From Lathyrus oleraceus (Eukaryota > Streptophyta > Magnoliopsida > Fabales > Fabaceae): 64,000 nucleotides of DNA. How positions within the stretch are numbered: the stretch's first letter is position 1; the number at the start of each line of letters is the position of its first letter. Below are positions 15,436 through 27,791 of the stretch, piece by piece. The DNA is taken from contig NC_066583.1 in the NCBI RefSeq assembly GCF_024323335.1, positions 276,603,416-276,667,415 of the forward strand. The letters are read 5' to 3'. The notes under the pieces are model-generated. The model was not told where the DNA came from. It did not search any database and was given only the letters and a program-made list of their open reading frames with translations. Both the position numbers and the translations under genes were made by a program.

Positions 15436-17260
15436 CTAACATTACCATGTAATAAGGATTGATTAAATATCATAATTGTAGCTGAATTGAAATGTGAATA
15501 CTAAATATTCATAATCATTTAGAACATATATACCTCGGCATCTGGGAAAATTAGATCTGACGGCCATCCAACAAAGGATCCGACTGCATCTCGCATCAAC
15601 GTTGTCTCTGAAACAACGTCAGGTAATGGTAGAAGCGCGTCCGTATCTAATACAAGGTCAACCAAAACTTTCAAATATCCCACCGGGAGGGGATTATGGT
15701 GAAGTAATTCACCCGAAGTGTTGTGCACTTTTCCCTTGCCAACTATGCGATAAGTTGGTGACGATAGATACAGCTGACAAGATGTAATGCCCTAAACCAA
15801 TAATAAATATGTTATTGTTAACGTGTATATGTGTCAAGTAAAAAAGTGCTATTTTAATTTCATAATAACATATATAATTACCTCGGGAAATTTCGGTTGA
15901 CAATTGATACTAGCTCGGTCACTAGTATCGTTTGCCTCGGAACCGCGCCTTTCCTCTCTATACCTTGCATTCTCCTTTTGCAGTTCGAGTACTTGTGCCC
16001 TTAACTCCGCCAAGGTCTCCATCACCTCTTTGTTGGTAGGATTTTTTGTTTTTGGTTTTTTATAAAATGACGACGGAGTCACACCAAAACCCTTACCCCT
16101 CACACGACCGGAATACTTAGGAACATTTAGTACTCGACTAAGTAGGTTCCTGCAATCCTGGACCTCGGTTGAAGGTAAGGTTTGGGATAAAGTCTCCTGA
16201 AATATTATTAGAGGAGATTAAAAATGAATTATATGTCTAACAAAATTTTCGATATAATTAAAGAAATAATGTTATATATACTTACACATTCAGCAAAAAC
16301 ATTTTGAACCGCTTCAACGACAGCCCCATCCTTCCCAACCCGAGCAGCCTTCCACAATACGTGCTCCGGAAGAGATGTTGCGTCACTTTTCTCCTCGGCT
16401 AGCTACACATTGAATCAGATTATAAGATCATCAATTATAACATATTGTGACAATGTATAAGCTCATAGCATTTGAATATACTCATAATTCTTTGTTGTAA
16501 CCATGCATATCCCGTACGCCCTTTTTTGTACGGATACGCGGGTTTTGATGCCCTTTTCCGATTTTTGTCGCTTACTTCCTGGATAAAAAAGTTTAAGGCA
16601 TATCAGAACCAAGTAACTTAACAATTGTATAATACCATAATTAATAGACATTACATAGAATTTTTTGTTTCTTCGTTTGGCGACAAAGTTATCCCATTCT
16701 TCGGCTGAAATAATCTCCGCATACTTCATTGGCCGTTCTGCTTCAACAAATTTTCCTTCCTCATCCTTGAGAAATTTGTTGGACAAAAAGGATCGAAATC
16801 CTCAGAGTAGTTTTCCGGCCAATTGAATACAATGTTTTTGCCGGCTTTCATCGATGTGAAAGGATCTCTAAAAAACATACACATGGAGTGTGTTATTATA
16901 AGTAATATTATAACAATATATGGTCAACAAATAGTCAACAAAAAAAAACATATAACAATATATGGTAAGTACCTGTATCTCGGACCATATTTTTTCTTTG
17001 CCAACCTTCAATTCCGGACTTCTCCAATTATCACATGTAATTGGAATATGTTGTCGAACAAGGAAACCAATGTAACTTGCCAATATTGAACCGTTAGGCT
17101 CAATTAGTTGGTCTTCAGCACTCCAATGTACTTCGAATTTTTCACCCTTGTCTCTTGCACGAATGATTGACTTCATAACAGTCAATCCTCGTTTGATTTC
17201 ATTTTCAACATTGTTACGTGATCCACTCGCGTCATGGGTATCGTCTTGGTTACTAGCCAT

Positions 17261-18000
17261 TTTATCTGTAATATAGAAATGATTCAATAAGACCCAAGTA
17301 AGACAATGACCATATTCGTGAAGCTACACAAAAAACACATTCATATACCTTCCATTTCTCTCATGTTACAACAATCTAAACTCTCTCTTTTTTTCATCAT
17401 TATTGAATACAAACTCACACACACCTACTGCATACAAAAGACCAATGCAAACTTATGGTGTTTGGAACATGAACAAACTTGCATCCATAATCATCAAACT
17501 TCCAAGCACAAGCTCAAACACACTTCAAATGACATCAGTTTTCAATCAGAAATAAAAAACCTTACATAACCATACAACATACAACATTCAGTGATCAAAA
17601 CCATACACAAAAAAATAACAAAAAATGATTTTCAACAAGGTGCTCATGAACACCATATAGTGATCGTTTTCCCTAAACAACATTAATCAACATAATGCAC
17701 AAAATGTAAAACTCAGTTTAGAAAATGCCCTAATCAAACACCTGAAAATACAAACTATTGAGAGAAATACCTTCAAGGTGACGGTAACGATGGAGAAGAA
17801 AGTGAACAGCGACGGTGGACGCAGATAACTCAGTGCACGTGAACGCAGCAGCAGAAAAAGGCGACGGCGACGACGATGGTGAGGGAGGGAGAACGAACGG
17901 AGGACGAGAGTAATCGCAGTAGAGAGTAATCGCAGTAGAGAGAAAACCCAGTTACATAAACGAAATAGCATATAGCGAGGGAAAATAAAGAGACATGCAG
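17261..18000. other. 5' non-coding region of the CACTA gene
   Basis: This interval lies between the start codon and the right subterminal repeats. It contains no convincing coding frame. The minus-strand frame at 17971-17687 is Arg/Leu/Ser-rich, lacks any family motif and is likely 5' UTR or promoter sequence. The segment 17780-17960 is markedly more GC-rich than its surroundings, as plant 5' UTRs often are. Confidence 0.5.
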
Positions 18001-18009
18001 TATATGTTA

Positions 18010-18411
18010 TAATTTTAATGTTTACTAAAGGGGACCTTAGAGGGCGCTTGTGTAAAAAAAATGCCCTCTAAAGGGGGCCTAAGAGGGCGCTTCTAAAAGC
18101 GCTCTCTAAGGCTTTCCAAAAGCGCCTTATAAACTGGAAATGTACATGGACTTAGAGAGCACTTTTTTAAAAGCGCCCTCTAAGGGTACCCTTAGAGGGC
18201 GCTTTCATAAACGCGCCCTCTATTGGTGTCCCTCCATTTCCTCATTATTTTTTCGCTTCACTTTAGAGGGCGCTTTGTTACAAAAGCGCCCTCTAAAGTG
18301 CGCTGTCTATTCCACTTGTTTGCTCCTTATTTTTTCTCTTCACTTTAGAGTGCGCTTTTGTAATAAAGCGCCCTCTAAGGTGCGCTGTCTATTCCAGTTT
18401 TTGGCGTAGTG
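18010..18411. repeat. CACTA right subterminal repeat array
   Basis: About ten copies of the core ttagagggcgctt or its inverse gcgccctctaaag occur (from 18029 through 18380). Near the end are two copies of the longer unit gtgcgctgtctattcca. Dense repetition in both orientations mirrors the left end. Confidence 0.88.
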
Positions 18412-19334
18412 ATTGTTTATACTTCTTAAGTGAAAGAGAGAATACTTTTTAGAAAAATCCTTGTTTTTCTAGAAAAGATAGAAAGAATATTTCAACTAAA
18501 GTATTATGTCATTAGTATGGTGATAAATGTTACATTAATCCTCTTTTCTATTTTAGGAATGTCAAAGTTCCTAACGGTACCATGGCTTGGATAATCATGT
18601 GTTCTTTAACTAACCCTCAAAGACTCATCAATTGGGTACCTAAATTATATGCTTGATTTTGTGTTGGAAAGTATTGTCTCCATAAAAAGGTTATAGGTCC
18701 TAGATATTGTATGTTCAAGATATATGACATGAGACACTTTGATGCTTATCAATTTCTATGACAAACAAAGTGGTCACGTCACTTATGGAGACAACGCAAA
18801 AGCTAAAATATTAGTAGAATGTGTTGTGAGAAATCTCTCCATAATTACTCTAGAAGGTGTTTTATTGGTTAAAGGGTTTAAACATAATTTAATTAGCATT
18901 ATAAAATCATGTTACAATAGGTATTATAATGTTTTGGTATCTTGATTTGTCTAATTCAACATATAGCTAGTAAAAGTCTTGTGTTTAAGGGTTATAGAGT
19001 TGATAAGATTTATCTTTGAAAATGAAAAATATTATTTCAACTTCAAAACATCCTAAGCATCTTCATCTAGATTTATTTGGCTCTTCAAGGACAAGAAGTC
19101 TAGGCGGTAACTATTACAAGTTTATTATAGTAGACGACTATTCTAGATTTACTATGACACTCTTCTTATACTATAAGGAAGATGTATTTAGAGCTTTTGT
19201 TAAGTTTTCTAAACCCGTCCAAAATCTTTACGATTTTAAAATTGTCACTCTCTATAGTGATCATGGTGGTGTGTTTGTAAACCATTAATTTAAAAAAAGT
19301 TGTAATGAAAATGAAATTACTCATAACTTCTCAC
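18412..19334 (+). pseudogene. Copia element C relic: linker, protease region and integrase start
   Basis: This continues the relic cut at 13010. At 18739-18945 the frame reads GHVTYGDNAKAKILVE and LLVKGFKHNLISI, matching the post-active-site protease region of copia polyproteins. The active-site DSG is not preserved in a clean frame. At 19016-19288 the integrase reads HLHLDLFGSSRTRSLGG and YYKFIIVDDYSRF, with the second catalytic Asp in LYSDHGG. Stops and frameshifts are frequent. Sequence is closest by eye to Sirevirus-like element A. It stops at 19334 at the second CACTA-like insertion. Confidence 0.8.
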
Positions 19335-20058
19335 CACTACTACAAAAAACACCTAATGTAACATGTTACTACCATAAATTTTAAACCAACCGAGGTAATA
19401 TCTCTTATTTTGGCGCATGAATTTTTTATTTATTTTATTGAAATATTTTTCACTACAGTCACTGTTAAAAACCGTAGCGATATCTTAAGGCTTACAAGCT
19501 TCGATTTCCAGCACCTATAATTTCCCTTATTTATTTATTTACAATAAGGGTGTGGTACTTATAATATTAATATTTATATTAAAAATTAAATATCTTTCAC
19601 CACGGTCTAAAGTAGCAACCGTTGTGAAAAGTACCTACATTTTATCACGGTCTTTTTAAATAATTCTGATTAAAAAATTAACATATATTTAAGTGAATTT
19701 GCTCTTTCAGGACAGGAAATTATCTCTCTCAAAACATAATCCTAACACTCTTTCCTCCCTTTTCATTACTCCATGAATAACATATACCACTTTTTCACAA
19801 AAATCAAACATATATTCTTCATCTCTTATGGATCAAGGGAATGATCAAGGAAAGATGTTACACAAAACTCATTTATCTTCGTTCATGTTCAAATTTTTCA
19901 GTACATGCACGAGACTTTTCCATATTTTATTTTATTGTTGATTTCCTTTTTGTTTTTATATGTTGTATGTTACTAAAGGTTTATTGTTGTTGATATAAGT
20001 TGTATATTGTTTGTGATTTAGTCATTTATCTATATATCTATCTATCTATCTATCTATC

Positions 20059-20152
<94 letters not shown>

Positions 20153-21029
20153 TGTGTGCGTGCGTTCTTAATAAAATTTGTATATCGTTATATTGTTGTT
20201 GATTTAGTTTTTATTATTATATTTTATATTTTGTTTAAGATGTGTTGTTGTTGATAAAAGTTGGATGTTGTTGATGATTTAGTTTTTGTTGATTTTATTA
20301 TTGTTGATAAAAATTGAATGTTGTTGTTGATAAAAGTTGATGATGTTGATGATGATTTATATGTTATATGTTGATGATTTGTAATGATATACCTTGTATA
20401 TTGCAACTTTCTTTATGTTAAATCAACACTTCTATTATATGAGCTAATTATGTGATATGTGATTTGAGTGTTTTACTAACCTGTCACTAACTAAATAACT
20501 TTTCTAATTGAATTAGAAATTTTAAATATAAAAAATTAATTTATTTTAGGAAACAACTTACATTGATAAAGGTTTTCAAGCTTTCTTCCTTTCATTCTAT
20601 GTAACTTTCTCCCTCTTTCAGAGTTATAATTTGGTTTAATGTTTGTAGCTCTTCAATTAACACTTCATTCTTTACTACATAGAATGAAAGGAAAAATCTA
20701 GGAAAACATTGATCATTGAACTTGTTATTCTAATATAATTTAATTTGTCAAATTTTTTATTTCTAAATCATATTGAAAGGTTATATGCTTAGTGAGTAGT
20801 TGATGAAATAAGCATTTCATATATGTTATAATAAACTCAAAAAAACATATCACCACGATTGAAAGATAAAGTCGTAGTTGTGTGTAACACGCTTTCTAGT
20901 TTTCTACCACGAGCACTAGACTGTGGTTGTAAATAATTCACATACAATCACACCCTACCTAACAATGGTTGTTTAACCAATATGATAGGTTTTTCACAAT
21001 CGTGATTATAGGTATTTTTCGTAATAGTG
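19335..21029. mobile_element. Non-autonomous CACTA-like element
   Basis: The left end reads CACTACTACAAAAAACACC. The right end, reverse-complemented, reads CACTATTACGAAAAATACC, so the two ends match at about four positions in five over 21 bp. The interior has no transposase and contains caccacgg-type repeats near both ends (about 19600 and 20855-20935), a (TA)/(TG) microsatellite and gttgttgat repeats. Flanking triplets (cac and ctg) do not match. The host integrase frame lacks several codons at the join, so the site suffered a small deletion. Confidence 0.7.
20028..20165. repeat. (TCTA)n-(TA)n-(TG)n compound microsatellite
   Basis: Consecutive tcta repeats, a short ta run and about 40 tg dinucleotides, ending in a gtgcgtgcg stretch. 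Open frames across it are artefacts of the repeat. Confidence 0.95.
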
Positions 21030-21379
21030 CTGTTGAGTGCAAAAACTGTGTTTTAGAAGAATTGGCTTGGACGATGATAAGTGAAATGAGTTTCCTAAGT
21101 AATTTAGGACAGATTCATTTAGTACTGTATTTCATGTCTTAAACAGGATGGTCATTTGACTTATCCTAGAGAAGACACCCTATGATTTACTTAAAGTCGG
21201 GAAACCTAATATTTCCTATTTCTACACTTTCAGTTGCAAATGCTTTATTTTAAATAACAGAAAGGATAATCTTGGAAAATATGATGCAAAGTCTGATGAA
21301 AGTATTTTTTTAGGGTACTCGTCTTTGAATAAAACATATAAGGCTTAAAACCATATAACATCATATGTAGAAGAGTCTG
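21030..21379 (+). pseudogene. Copia element C relic: integrase C-terminal part
   Basis: The plus strand resumes with VECKNCVLEELAWTM, the region carrying the third integrase catalytic residue (Glu). Further on are FILNNRKDNLGKYDAKSDE and IFLGYSS, the typical post-integrase block of copia pol. In-frame stops are present. The frame stops at about 21379 in the 'EESV' segment and resumes at 29400 after copia B. Confidence 0.8.
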
Positions 21380-22579
21380 TGAAGGTACAAGAAACACAAG
21401 AAATAGGGGGTTTGAATTGAGTTTCTGATATAATAACTTTTTACCAAATCAATTACAAATTAATGACACAAACAATAAAGATAAAAATAAACAATAATTT
21501 TTAAACTAGTTCCCCATTAACTGGGTTAATCCAGTCCACTCGCCATAGTGATTTCTCCTTCTCATAAGGACTTAATCCACTAATCAATCATATTACAAGC
21601 TCAAAGACCAATTGTCAATAACTTCTCAAGGCTATTGACTTAACTTAGTCCCTTAAGGAAAAACTCAAAGGCTAACTGTCAATAACTTCTTGAGGATATA
21701 AACTAAACTTAGCCCCTCAAGGAATAACTCAAAGTTGAAACACAAAGATATGTGTTTACAAGAATGCTTCTTAACAAGCGGATACACACAAAGATCGTGT
21801 TCACAAGAAAATGTACAAATGAAAAGCTATAAGTGTAGTGAGTGTGTTTTTCTTTTCGTTATTGTGCCTTTCGTTCTTTGTTCGTCAGTTTTCACAATTC
21901 CTTTGTCCTATTTATAGAGATGATAAATAATATCATTAGAGGATATAATTGGAAACTTCTTCAATTTCACAACTGTAATAGTGGTATGAGGTTGAGTCGT
22001 GAAACATGAAATAACGTTGGTAGTACATTCCTTAATAATTCCAGCATATTTGTACTTTAAGAAAATGTTTAGTTTTTCCGCTTGAATGTACGATTATCAG
22101 AAGTATTCTTTCAATCATTGTTCTCTAAATCACTAGCTTCGTATTAGAGATTATTTGAAGCTTGATCAGAGTTCAGAGCCTTGAAGATAGACTTCAGAGT
22201 CTAGTGAATATGATGGTTGAATTTATTAGAGTAATTCTGGATTATTTACTTCATAAGCGTTGATTGGATTATCCAGAGTTGACTTTAAGTTAAGCGCTTA
22301 TTATTATTATAACTTTGGTTTAGAATCGAATTTTTTCCATAGTACAATGTCTAATGAAGTCCAGAGTTTCTATATCCAGAGTTTATAGTCTGCCTTATTC
22401 AGAGTCTGTTTTGTCCATCTTTGTTCAGCGTCTGGCTTGTTCAGAGTCTACTTTATCCAACATCTGACTTGTTCATATTCTGCACACTTAACAAACTATT
22501 ACATTACAAATTTGTTCTTTAGATTTTATTATCATCAAAACTAAAGGATTTTTGATGTAGAACCAAACTTGTTCCAATA
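21380..22579 (-). repeat. Left (3') LTR of copia B
   Basis: Starts at TGAAGGTACAAG and ends CCAATA (the right LTR ends CCAACA). The 400 bp at 22213-22579 align with 29002-29394. Directly adjoining, 22580-22593 reads as the complement of a polypurine tract (AAAAAAGGGATA), as expected for a minus-strand element. Confidence 0.75.
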
Positions 22580-23183
22580 ATATCCCTTTTTTATGATAAT
22601 AAATTCTATAATTTTGATGAACAATTTTTATTTAACAAATGATCGGCTAAAATTAGAGCTAGGTTTGTAAGCTCCCCCCTAAGTTTTAAACCTTCAAAAT
22701 TTTCTTAGTGTAGTTCACAGAGTGAGGTTTGCAAGCTCCCTCTGAGTTTAAGACTTAGAAAAATTTTGATTTTCTATCAGCACAAATAGTCTCATAATTT
22801 ATCAAATAAATTGTTAAAATGTTTGGGATTTATCTTAGTATAAAAATGAATTAAAATCATATTGTTTATCCCCATTTGTCATCAATCAACAAGAATATAT
22901 ATAAGTAGAGAGTAAAATACTCATATAGAGTGATAAAACAAAAAGGTTTAGATACCAAAAGAAATTTTAAAAAAAAAGGAGCGGGTGGTAATCTGGATAA
23001 AATGGTTGTTAACAACTCTTCAATTCTCAAGAGTGTCCCATCTTGTTATGAGAACTGAGAATTGAGAGAATCAGTAGCAGTCAAAGCTGGGGATATGTGC
23101 TCGAAGACCAAGAATATCTCTCTCTCTCTAATGTCCATTGATGCATATTAAATAAAGTTTATTTTGCTTTATCTTTAACACTC

Positions 23184-23190
23184 TATATAA
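23184..23190 (+). promoter_or_regulatory. TATA box of the antisense ORF
   Basis: TATATAA, 68 bp upstream of the ATG at 23258, on the strand opposite to copia B's own genes. A CT-rich run (23104-23132) lies upstream. Function is inferred from spacing. Confidence 0.45.
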
Positions 23191-23257
23191 GTGAGATTAG
23201 TTACTAGCAAGGTCACATCCCTCTCTTTTCCATCTAGCTTTTCTCATATCTAACAAT

Positions 23258-23482
23258 ATGAGAAAATCATCTAAGAAATATAAGAAGGGCTCCCCCAAGG
23301 AAGTCAGCAATGTCATTCAGAGACTCAAAGATGATAGGTTCAATTCCTCAGATGGTGCAAGAACACAAGTTGGAACATCTGCTGAAGCATCTGTGTTAGG
23401 AAGGACTTCTGTGTCAAGGATGAAGAACCTCAAAATGAAGAATCCAGTTGATGATAGTGAATCAGACACTGATGAGGACTAG
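23258..23482 (+). CDS. Antisense small ORF in copia B, unknown function
   Basis: Encodes 74 residues. The N-terminus is strongly basic (MRKSSKKYKKG), the middle is Ser/Thr-rich, and the tail is acidic (DDSESDTDED). It has a TATA box 68 bp upstream and an aataata motif about 115 bp downstream of the stop. I recognise no domain. It is opposite to gag and pol, in the post-pol spacer where antisense 'additional ORFs' have been described for some plant LTR elements. The basic-acidic composition could suit a nucleic-acid-binding or chaperone-like peptide, but this is speculation, and a chance ORF cannot be excluded. Confidence 0.4.
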   Translation: MRKSSKKYKKGSPKEVSNVIQRLKDDRFNSSDGARTQVGTSAEASVLGRTSVSRMKNLKMKNPVDDSESDTDED

Positions 23483-24299
23483 AGGGCCTTTATCAGGATA
23501 GGTGGTTAGGCTGTCGACCAAGCCTGAAAGTTGTAACCTTTTGTAGTGCTTATGTTTGCTTTTGTAATTGATTTTGGATCTGTAGTAGTTTATGAGCAAT
23601 AATAACTGGTCCTTTTCTCATTACTTTTGCTTATAATTCTCTTGCCACTAACATCCTCTAAGTGAGCCATCGGTGTTCATAGAGAGGTTTAAGAGAAGTT
23701 TTCATCCATTTCAGCGAGGTTTTGTTGAACAACCATTAAAGTTTTAAGGTTTAGGGTTGAAATGATTCAAGTGTGAGTAGTGAGAGTTGCATTGTGTGTG
23801 AAAAGAGTGAACAGTGGGTTTTGAAATTTGTTTTAAACACACAAACATTTGAAAAGACAATTAATGATGACCTAAAGGGTGCAAGGCATGGTTTTATTTT
23901 ATCTTTGAAAAATAATAATCACTCCCAAGGTTTATTCAAACTCTTTACTATTGTGAGAATTAGTTAGACACGTGCCAACATAGTTCTTAGCCACAATGAA
24001 AGCGCGTGAATTAAAACATTACTATCATTCAGATTTCGGAAGACAGAAATTCCCATAGGGATTTTTACTTAGAACCTTCTGTCCCATAGAACCTTCTTAC
24101 TTCAAAGGGTTAACCAGTTTAGAGTTGTGTTACCTCAAATTCTCATTTTGACTCTCCAGAGGCAGCACAAATTTTGAGATATTTCATTTAATCAGGACAA
24201 ATTTTCCATTTTCAAATTTTTTAAAATAAAGAAAAATCTATCTTTAGCAAATGGGTTTTGTAAAGATACCAAATCATTGATGGTCTGTATCAATAAATA

Positions 24300-25600
24300 A
24301 GTCTAAAATTCCCTTCTGAATGTATTTTCTAATGAAGTTATGTTTTATCTTAATGTGTTTATCCCTATAGTGTAAAATGGGATTCTTGGATAAGCAAATA
24401 GCAGAAGTATTATCACAGAAGATAGGAATGTTACTCTTTTTTAGTTGATAATCTTCTAGTTAACTCTTCATCTAGAATTTTTTTTCTTTAACCAGCTACT
24501 ACAATGTACTCAGTTTCTGCTATTTATCGTGCAATGGTTGATTGTCTTTTGTTGGACTATGAGATTATATTGTCACCTAGAAACATGCAGCTTCCACTAG
24601 TGATTTTTCTTTCAAGGGTATCTCCAGCATAGTCAGCATCACAATAACCTACTAACTTGTAATTTTTTTATTTCTTATATAATAAGCCAAGGTTAGTAGT
24701 ATCTTTAAGATATCTAGAGATCCTCTTAACAACTATTAAGTGGGATTCTCTAGGATCTGATTAAAATCTGGAACACAAACTTACACTGAATAAGATAACA
24801 GGTTTAGAAGTAGTTAAATATATTAGAGAACTAATCATACCCATGTATACCTTTTTCTCTACCTTTTTACTTTCTTCATCCCTACATAGAGTGCAAGTTA
24901 AGTGCATTGGACATTTGGCTGGTTTGCTATCATCCATATCAAACTTCTTAAGAAGTTCTTTTATATACTTGCTTTGATGAATTTAAGTTCCTTCTGGACC
25001 TTGACTGATTTGAATTCCCAAAAAGTATTTTAATTCACCCATCATGCTCATTTAAAATTCGACATGCATAGACTTAGAGAATTTTTGGCAAATAACAGCA
25101 TTAGAAGAACCAAATATAATGTCATCAACATAAATCTGAACTATCAAAATAGCATTTTTGTATAATTTATATAACATATTTATGTCAACCTTTCCTCTAG
25201 TAAATTCATTTTTCATAAGAAAATTATTGATTCTTTCATACCAAGATCTGAGAGCTTGTTTGAGACCATACAAATATTTCTTAAGTTGGTAGAAAAAATC
25301 GGGATTTTTATGACTCTCAAGTCCAGGAGGCTCATGAGCATACACTTCTTCTGTTACGTATCCATTCAGAAATTCTCTTTTAACGTCCATTTGATATAAA
25401 ACAATGTTATATTTAACTAAAAAGAAATCAAGAGACAAATGAATTATAACCTGGAGAATGGTGAAAAAGTTCCAGTATCGTCAATCCCTTCGTATTGATT
25501 ATAGCCTTGTGCAACTATTCTAGCTTTTTTTCTTACCACTTCTCCTTGCTCATTTAACTTGTTTCTGAAAACCCACTTGGTTCTAATGATGTGTTTTCCT
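24300..25600 (-). pseudogene. Copia B reverse transcriptase and RNase H relic
   Basis: The best RT fragment (25438-25052) has YQMDVKREFLNGYVTEEVY, YLYGLKQALRSWYERI and an intact catalytic IYVDDIIFGS. Upstream, 25600-25440 holds the degraded TKWVF-type RT start. Downstream to about 24300, RNase H can be followed only in broken pieces (for example the complement of a TEAEY-like block near 24490-24530). Many stops and frameshifts make this non-functional. Confidence 0.82.
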
Positions 25601-25699
25601 TTGGTCTTGGCACTAGATCATACACATCATTTCTTGTGAACTGATTTAGTTCTTCTTGCATAGCCAATATCCATTATAAGTCTATTAGGTCTTCATCAG

Positions 25700-27219
25700 A
25701 GGATGTTGGTTCTGTGACATACACTAGACCCAAAAATATCTCTTCATCTTGTCTAAATGATTATCTGGTTCTGACAGTTTCTTTCTTTTCACCTAGAATT
25801 AGTTCTTCAGGATGAGAGAATATTTGTTTGAACTTTCTTTGAGGTACTGGTATGTCAGTAGGTTCTAGCTTTTGTTGATCAATTTCATGTTGAGAACTTC
25901 CAAAGTATTTGACGTCATAATCCTTGCCTTAAGAGTTTAAGTAGATTATTTCCAGATCTGCAAAATTTTCAATATGCTTTGACTATTCAGAGTCAAGCTT
26001 ATCATCAAACCTCATATGAATTGATTCCTCCACAATATCGGTTTCAGTGTTATATACTATGTAGCCTTTTGAGCATTCAGAATATCCTAACATGACACAC
26101 TTTTGAGCTTTAAAATCAAACTTGTTCAGATTGTCTTCACTCTTAAGCATACAACAGATACAACCAAATAGATGAAAATAAAAATGTTAGGCTTTTTGTT
26201 CTTCTATAATTCATAAGGAGTCTTACCCATAATAGGTCTTATAGAGATCTTGTTCTGAATGTAGCAAGCAATATTCACTACTTTTGCCCAAAAGTGTTTA
26301 GCAATATTTGTCTCATTCATCATGGTTCTTTCCATCTCTTGTAAATTATGATTTTTACTCTCTACATATCCATTCTGCCGAGGAGTTCTAGGATAGGAGA
26401 AATCATTAGATATTTGATTATCTTCAAAAAGTTTTTCAAAATCTTTATTTTTAAATTAACCACCGTGATCACTTCCGACTCTAACAATTGTTAAGCCTTT
26501 CTCGTTTGCAGTTGTGAGCCTAAGGTAGTAAACAAAAAATGTGACTCATCCTTATGTCTTAAGAACTTTATCCATGTCCATCTGTTGTAGTCATCTTCAA
26601 TGACTAACCCATACTTCTTGCCCATTATTGAATCTATTTTAACTGGTATAAGCATACAAATGTGCAAAAGTTCTAGAGGCCTAAAGGTGGAAACAATATT
26701 CTTAGCTTTAAAAGAAGTTTTAGAAAATTTTCCATTTTAACATGTCTCACAAAGATCATCTGAAGCAAAATTTAGATTTCGAAAGTCTCTAACTAAGTTA
26801 AGCTTATTGAGCATAGAGATTCTTCTCATGCTAACATGACCCAACCATTTATGCCAAGTCCATTGTTCTTCGTTCACTAACATAAGGCATCTAACATTTT
26901 GTTTTTCTAAATCATAAAGTCTGATTTTATAAATGTTCTTTTTCCTCTTGCCAGTGAAGAGTACAGAGCCATCCTTTTGACTCACAGCTTTGTAGCAATT
27001 TTGATTGAAGATAATGTCATAACCATTGTCACTTAATTGACTTATGGACAAGAGATTATGCATTAGACCATCAACTAATAAGAAATTGGTTATAGAGGGA
27101 AGATAATTGTTACCTATTATTCCAGTACCAATGATCTTACCCTTTTGATTTCCTCCAAAGCCTACAGAACCTCCAGGCTTAAGGTCCAACTCTTTGAATA
27201 TATGCCTTCTTCCCTTCAT
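25700..27219 (-). pseudogene. Copia B protease / GAG-pre-integrase / integrase relic
   Basis: The fragment 27219-26737 reads the C-terminal protease and the GAG-pre-integrase zinc region: FLLVDGLMHNLLSISQLSD, WTWHKWLGHVSMRRI and LCETC, in which the His and Cys residues fit the HHCC module. Integrase continues to about 26300 in broken frames, with the complement of a TPRQNGYVE-like block near 26375-26395, and the post-integrase region runs to about 25700. The protease active site upstream (near 27230) is degraded. Confidence 0.8.
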
Positions 27220-27791
27220 GTGTCGAGAGCATCCAGAGTATAGGTACCATGAATGGTGTCTTAAATTTGTTGCTAAGGATATCTATAACATATATTATTT
27301 AGTTTTTAGGTACCCGCGTCTTCTTGGGTCTTTTATGGTTAGTTTTCCCAGAGGTTTTATCAACCCAGGGTTTTTATGCAAAATAAGTGTCATGTGTGTG
27401 ACCATAGGTGAAATGAGAGTATAAAGCTTTTGGCTTTATCACATTCTCTTTGGATTTAGTCTTTAACATAGAGTTATTTAGTTTAACATAACAAATGCCT
27501 CTTTTCTCGTTTCCTCTTACTCCATAGATCATCAAAGCCATCTTGATTTTATCTATGTTCTTTGCTAGAAATTTTTTAAAAGATGCTTCATATCTCTTGT
27601 AAGCACATTCAGAGTCCATGGGAGCTTCTAAACTAATTTCTTTTTCATGTTTTTTCAGTCTTACTTTATAGGGCAGAGTTTTCTTTTTCTAAACTATTGA
27701 CTCTTTATTTTAAAATAGAGTTTTCTTTCAGCAGTTCACTATGGGCTTCAGAATCGACTACATGAACTTATTAAAGGTTCTTATATCTTTG

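Larger units (their letters stand above)
22600..24250. other. Copia B spacer between RNase H and 3' LTR
   Basis: No sense-strand gene is visible in this 1.65-kb interval. It contains the antisense ORF at 23258-23482 described separately. Plant copia and gypsy elements sometimes carry extra ORFs here. The plus-strand frame at 23773-23967 shows no recognisable motif and I do not call it. Confidence 0.5.

Noticed and set aside
17687..17971. Arg/Leu-rich 94-residue minus-strand ORF
   Set aside because: Lies upstream of the CACTA gene start in a GC-rich patch; composition is non-protein-like and there is no splice-consistent link to exon 1.
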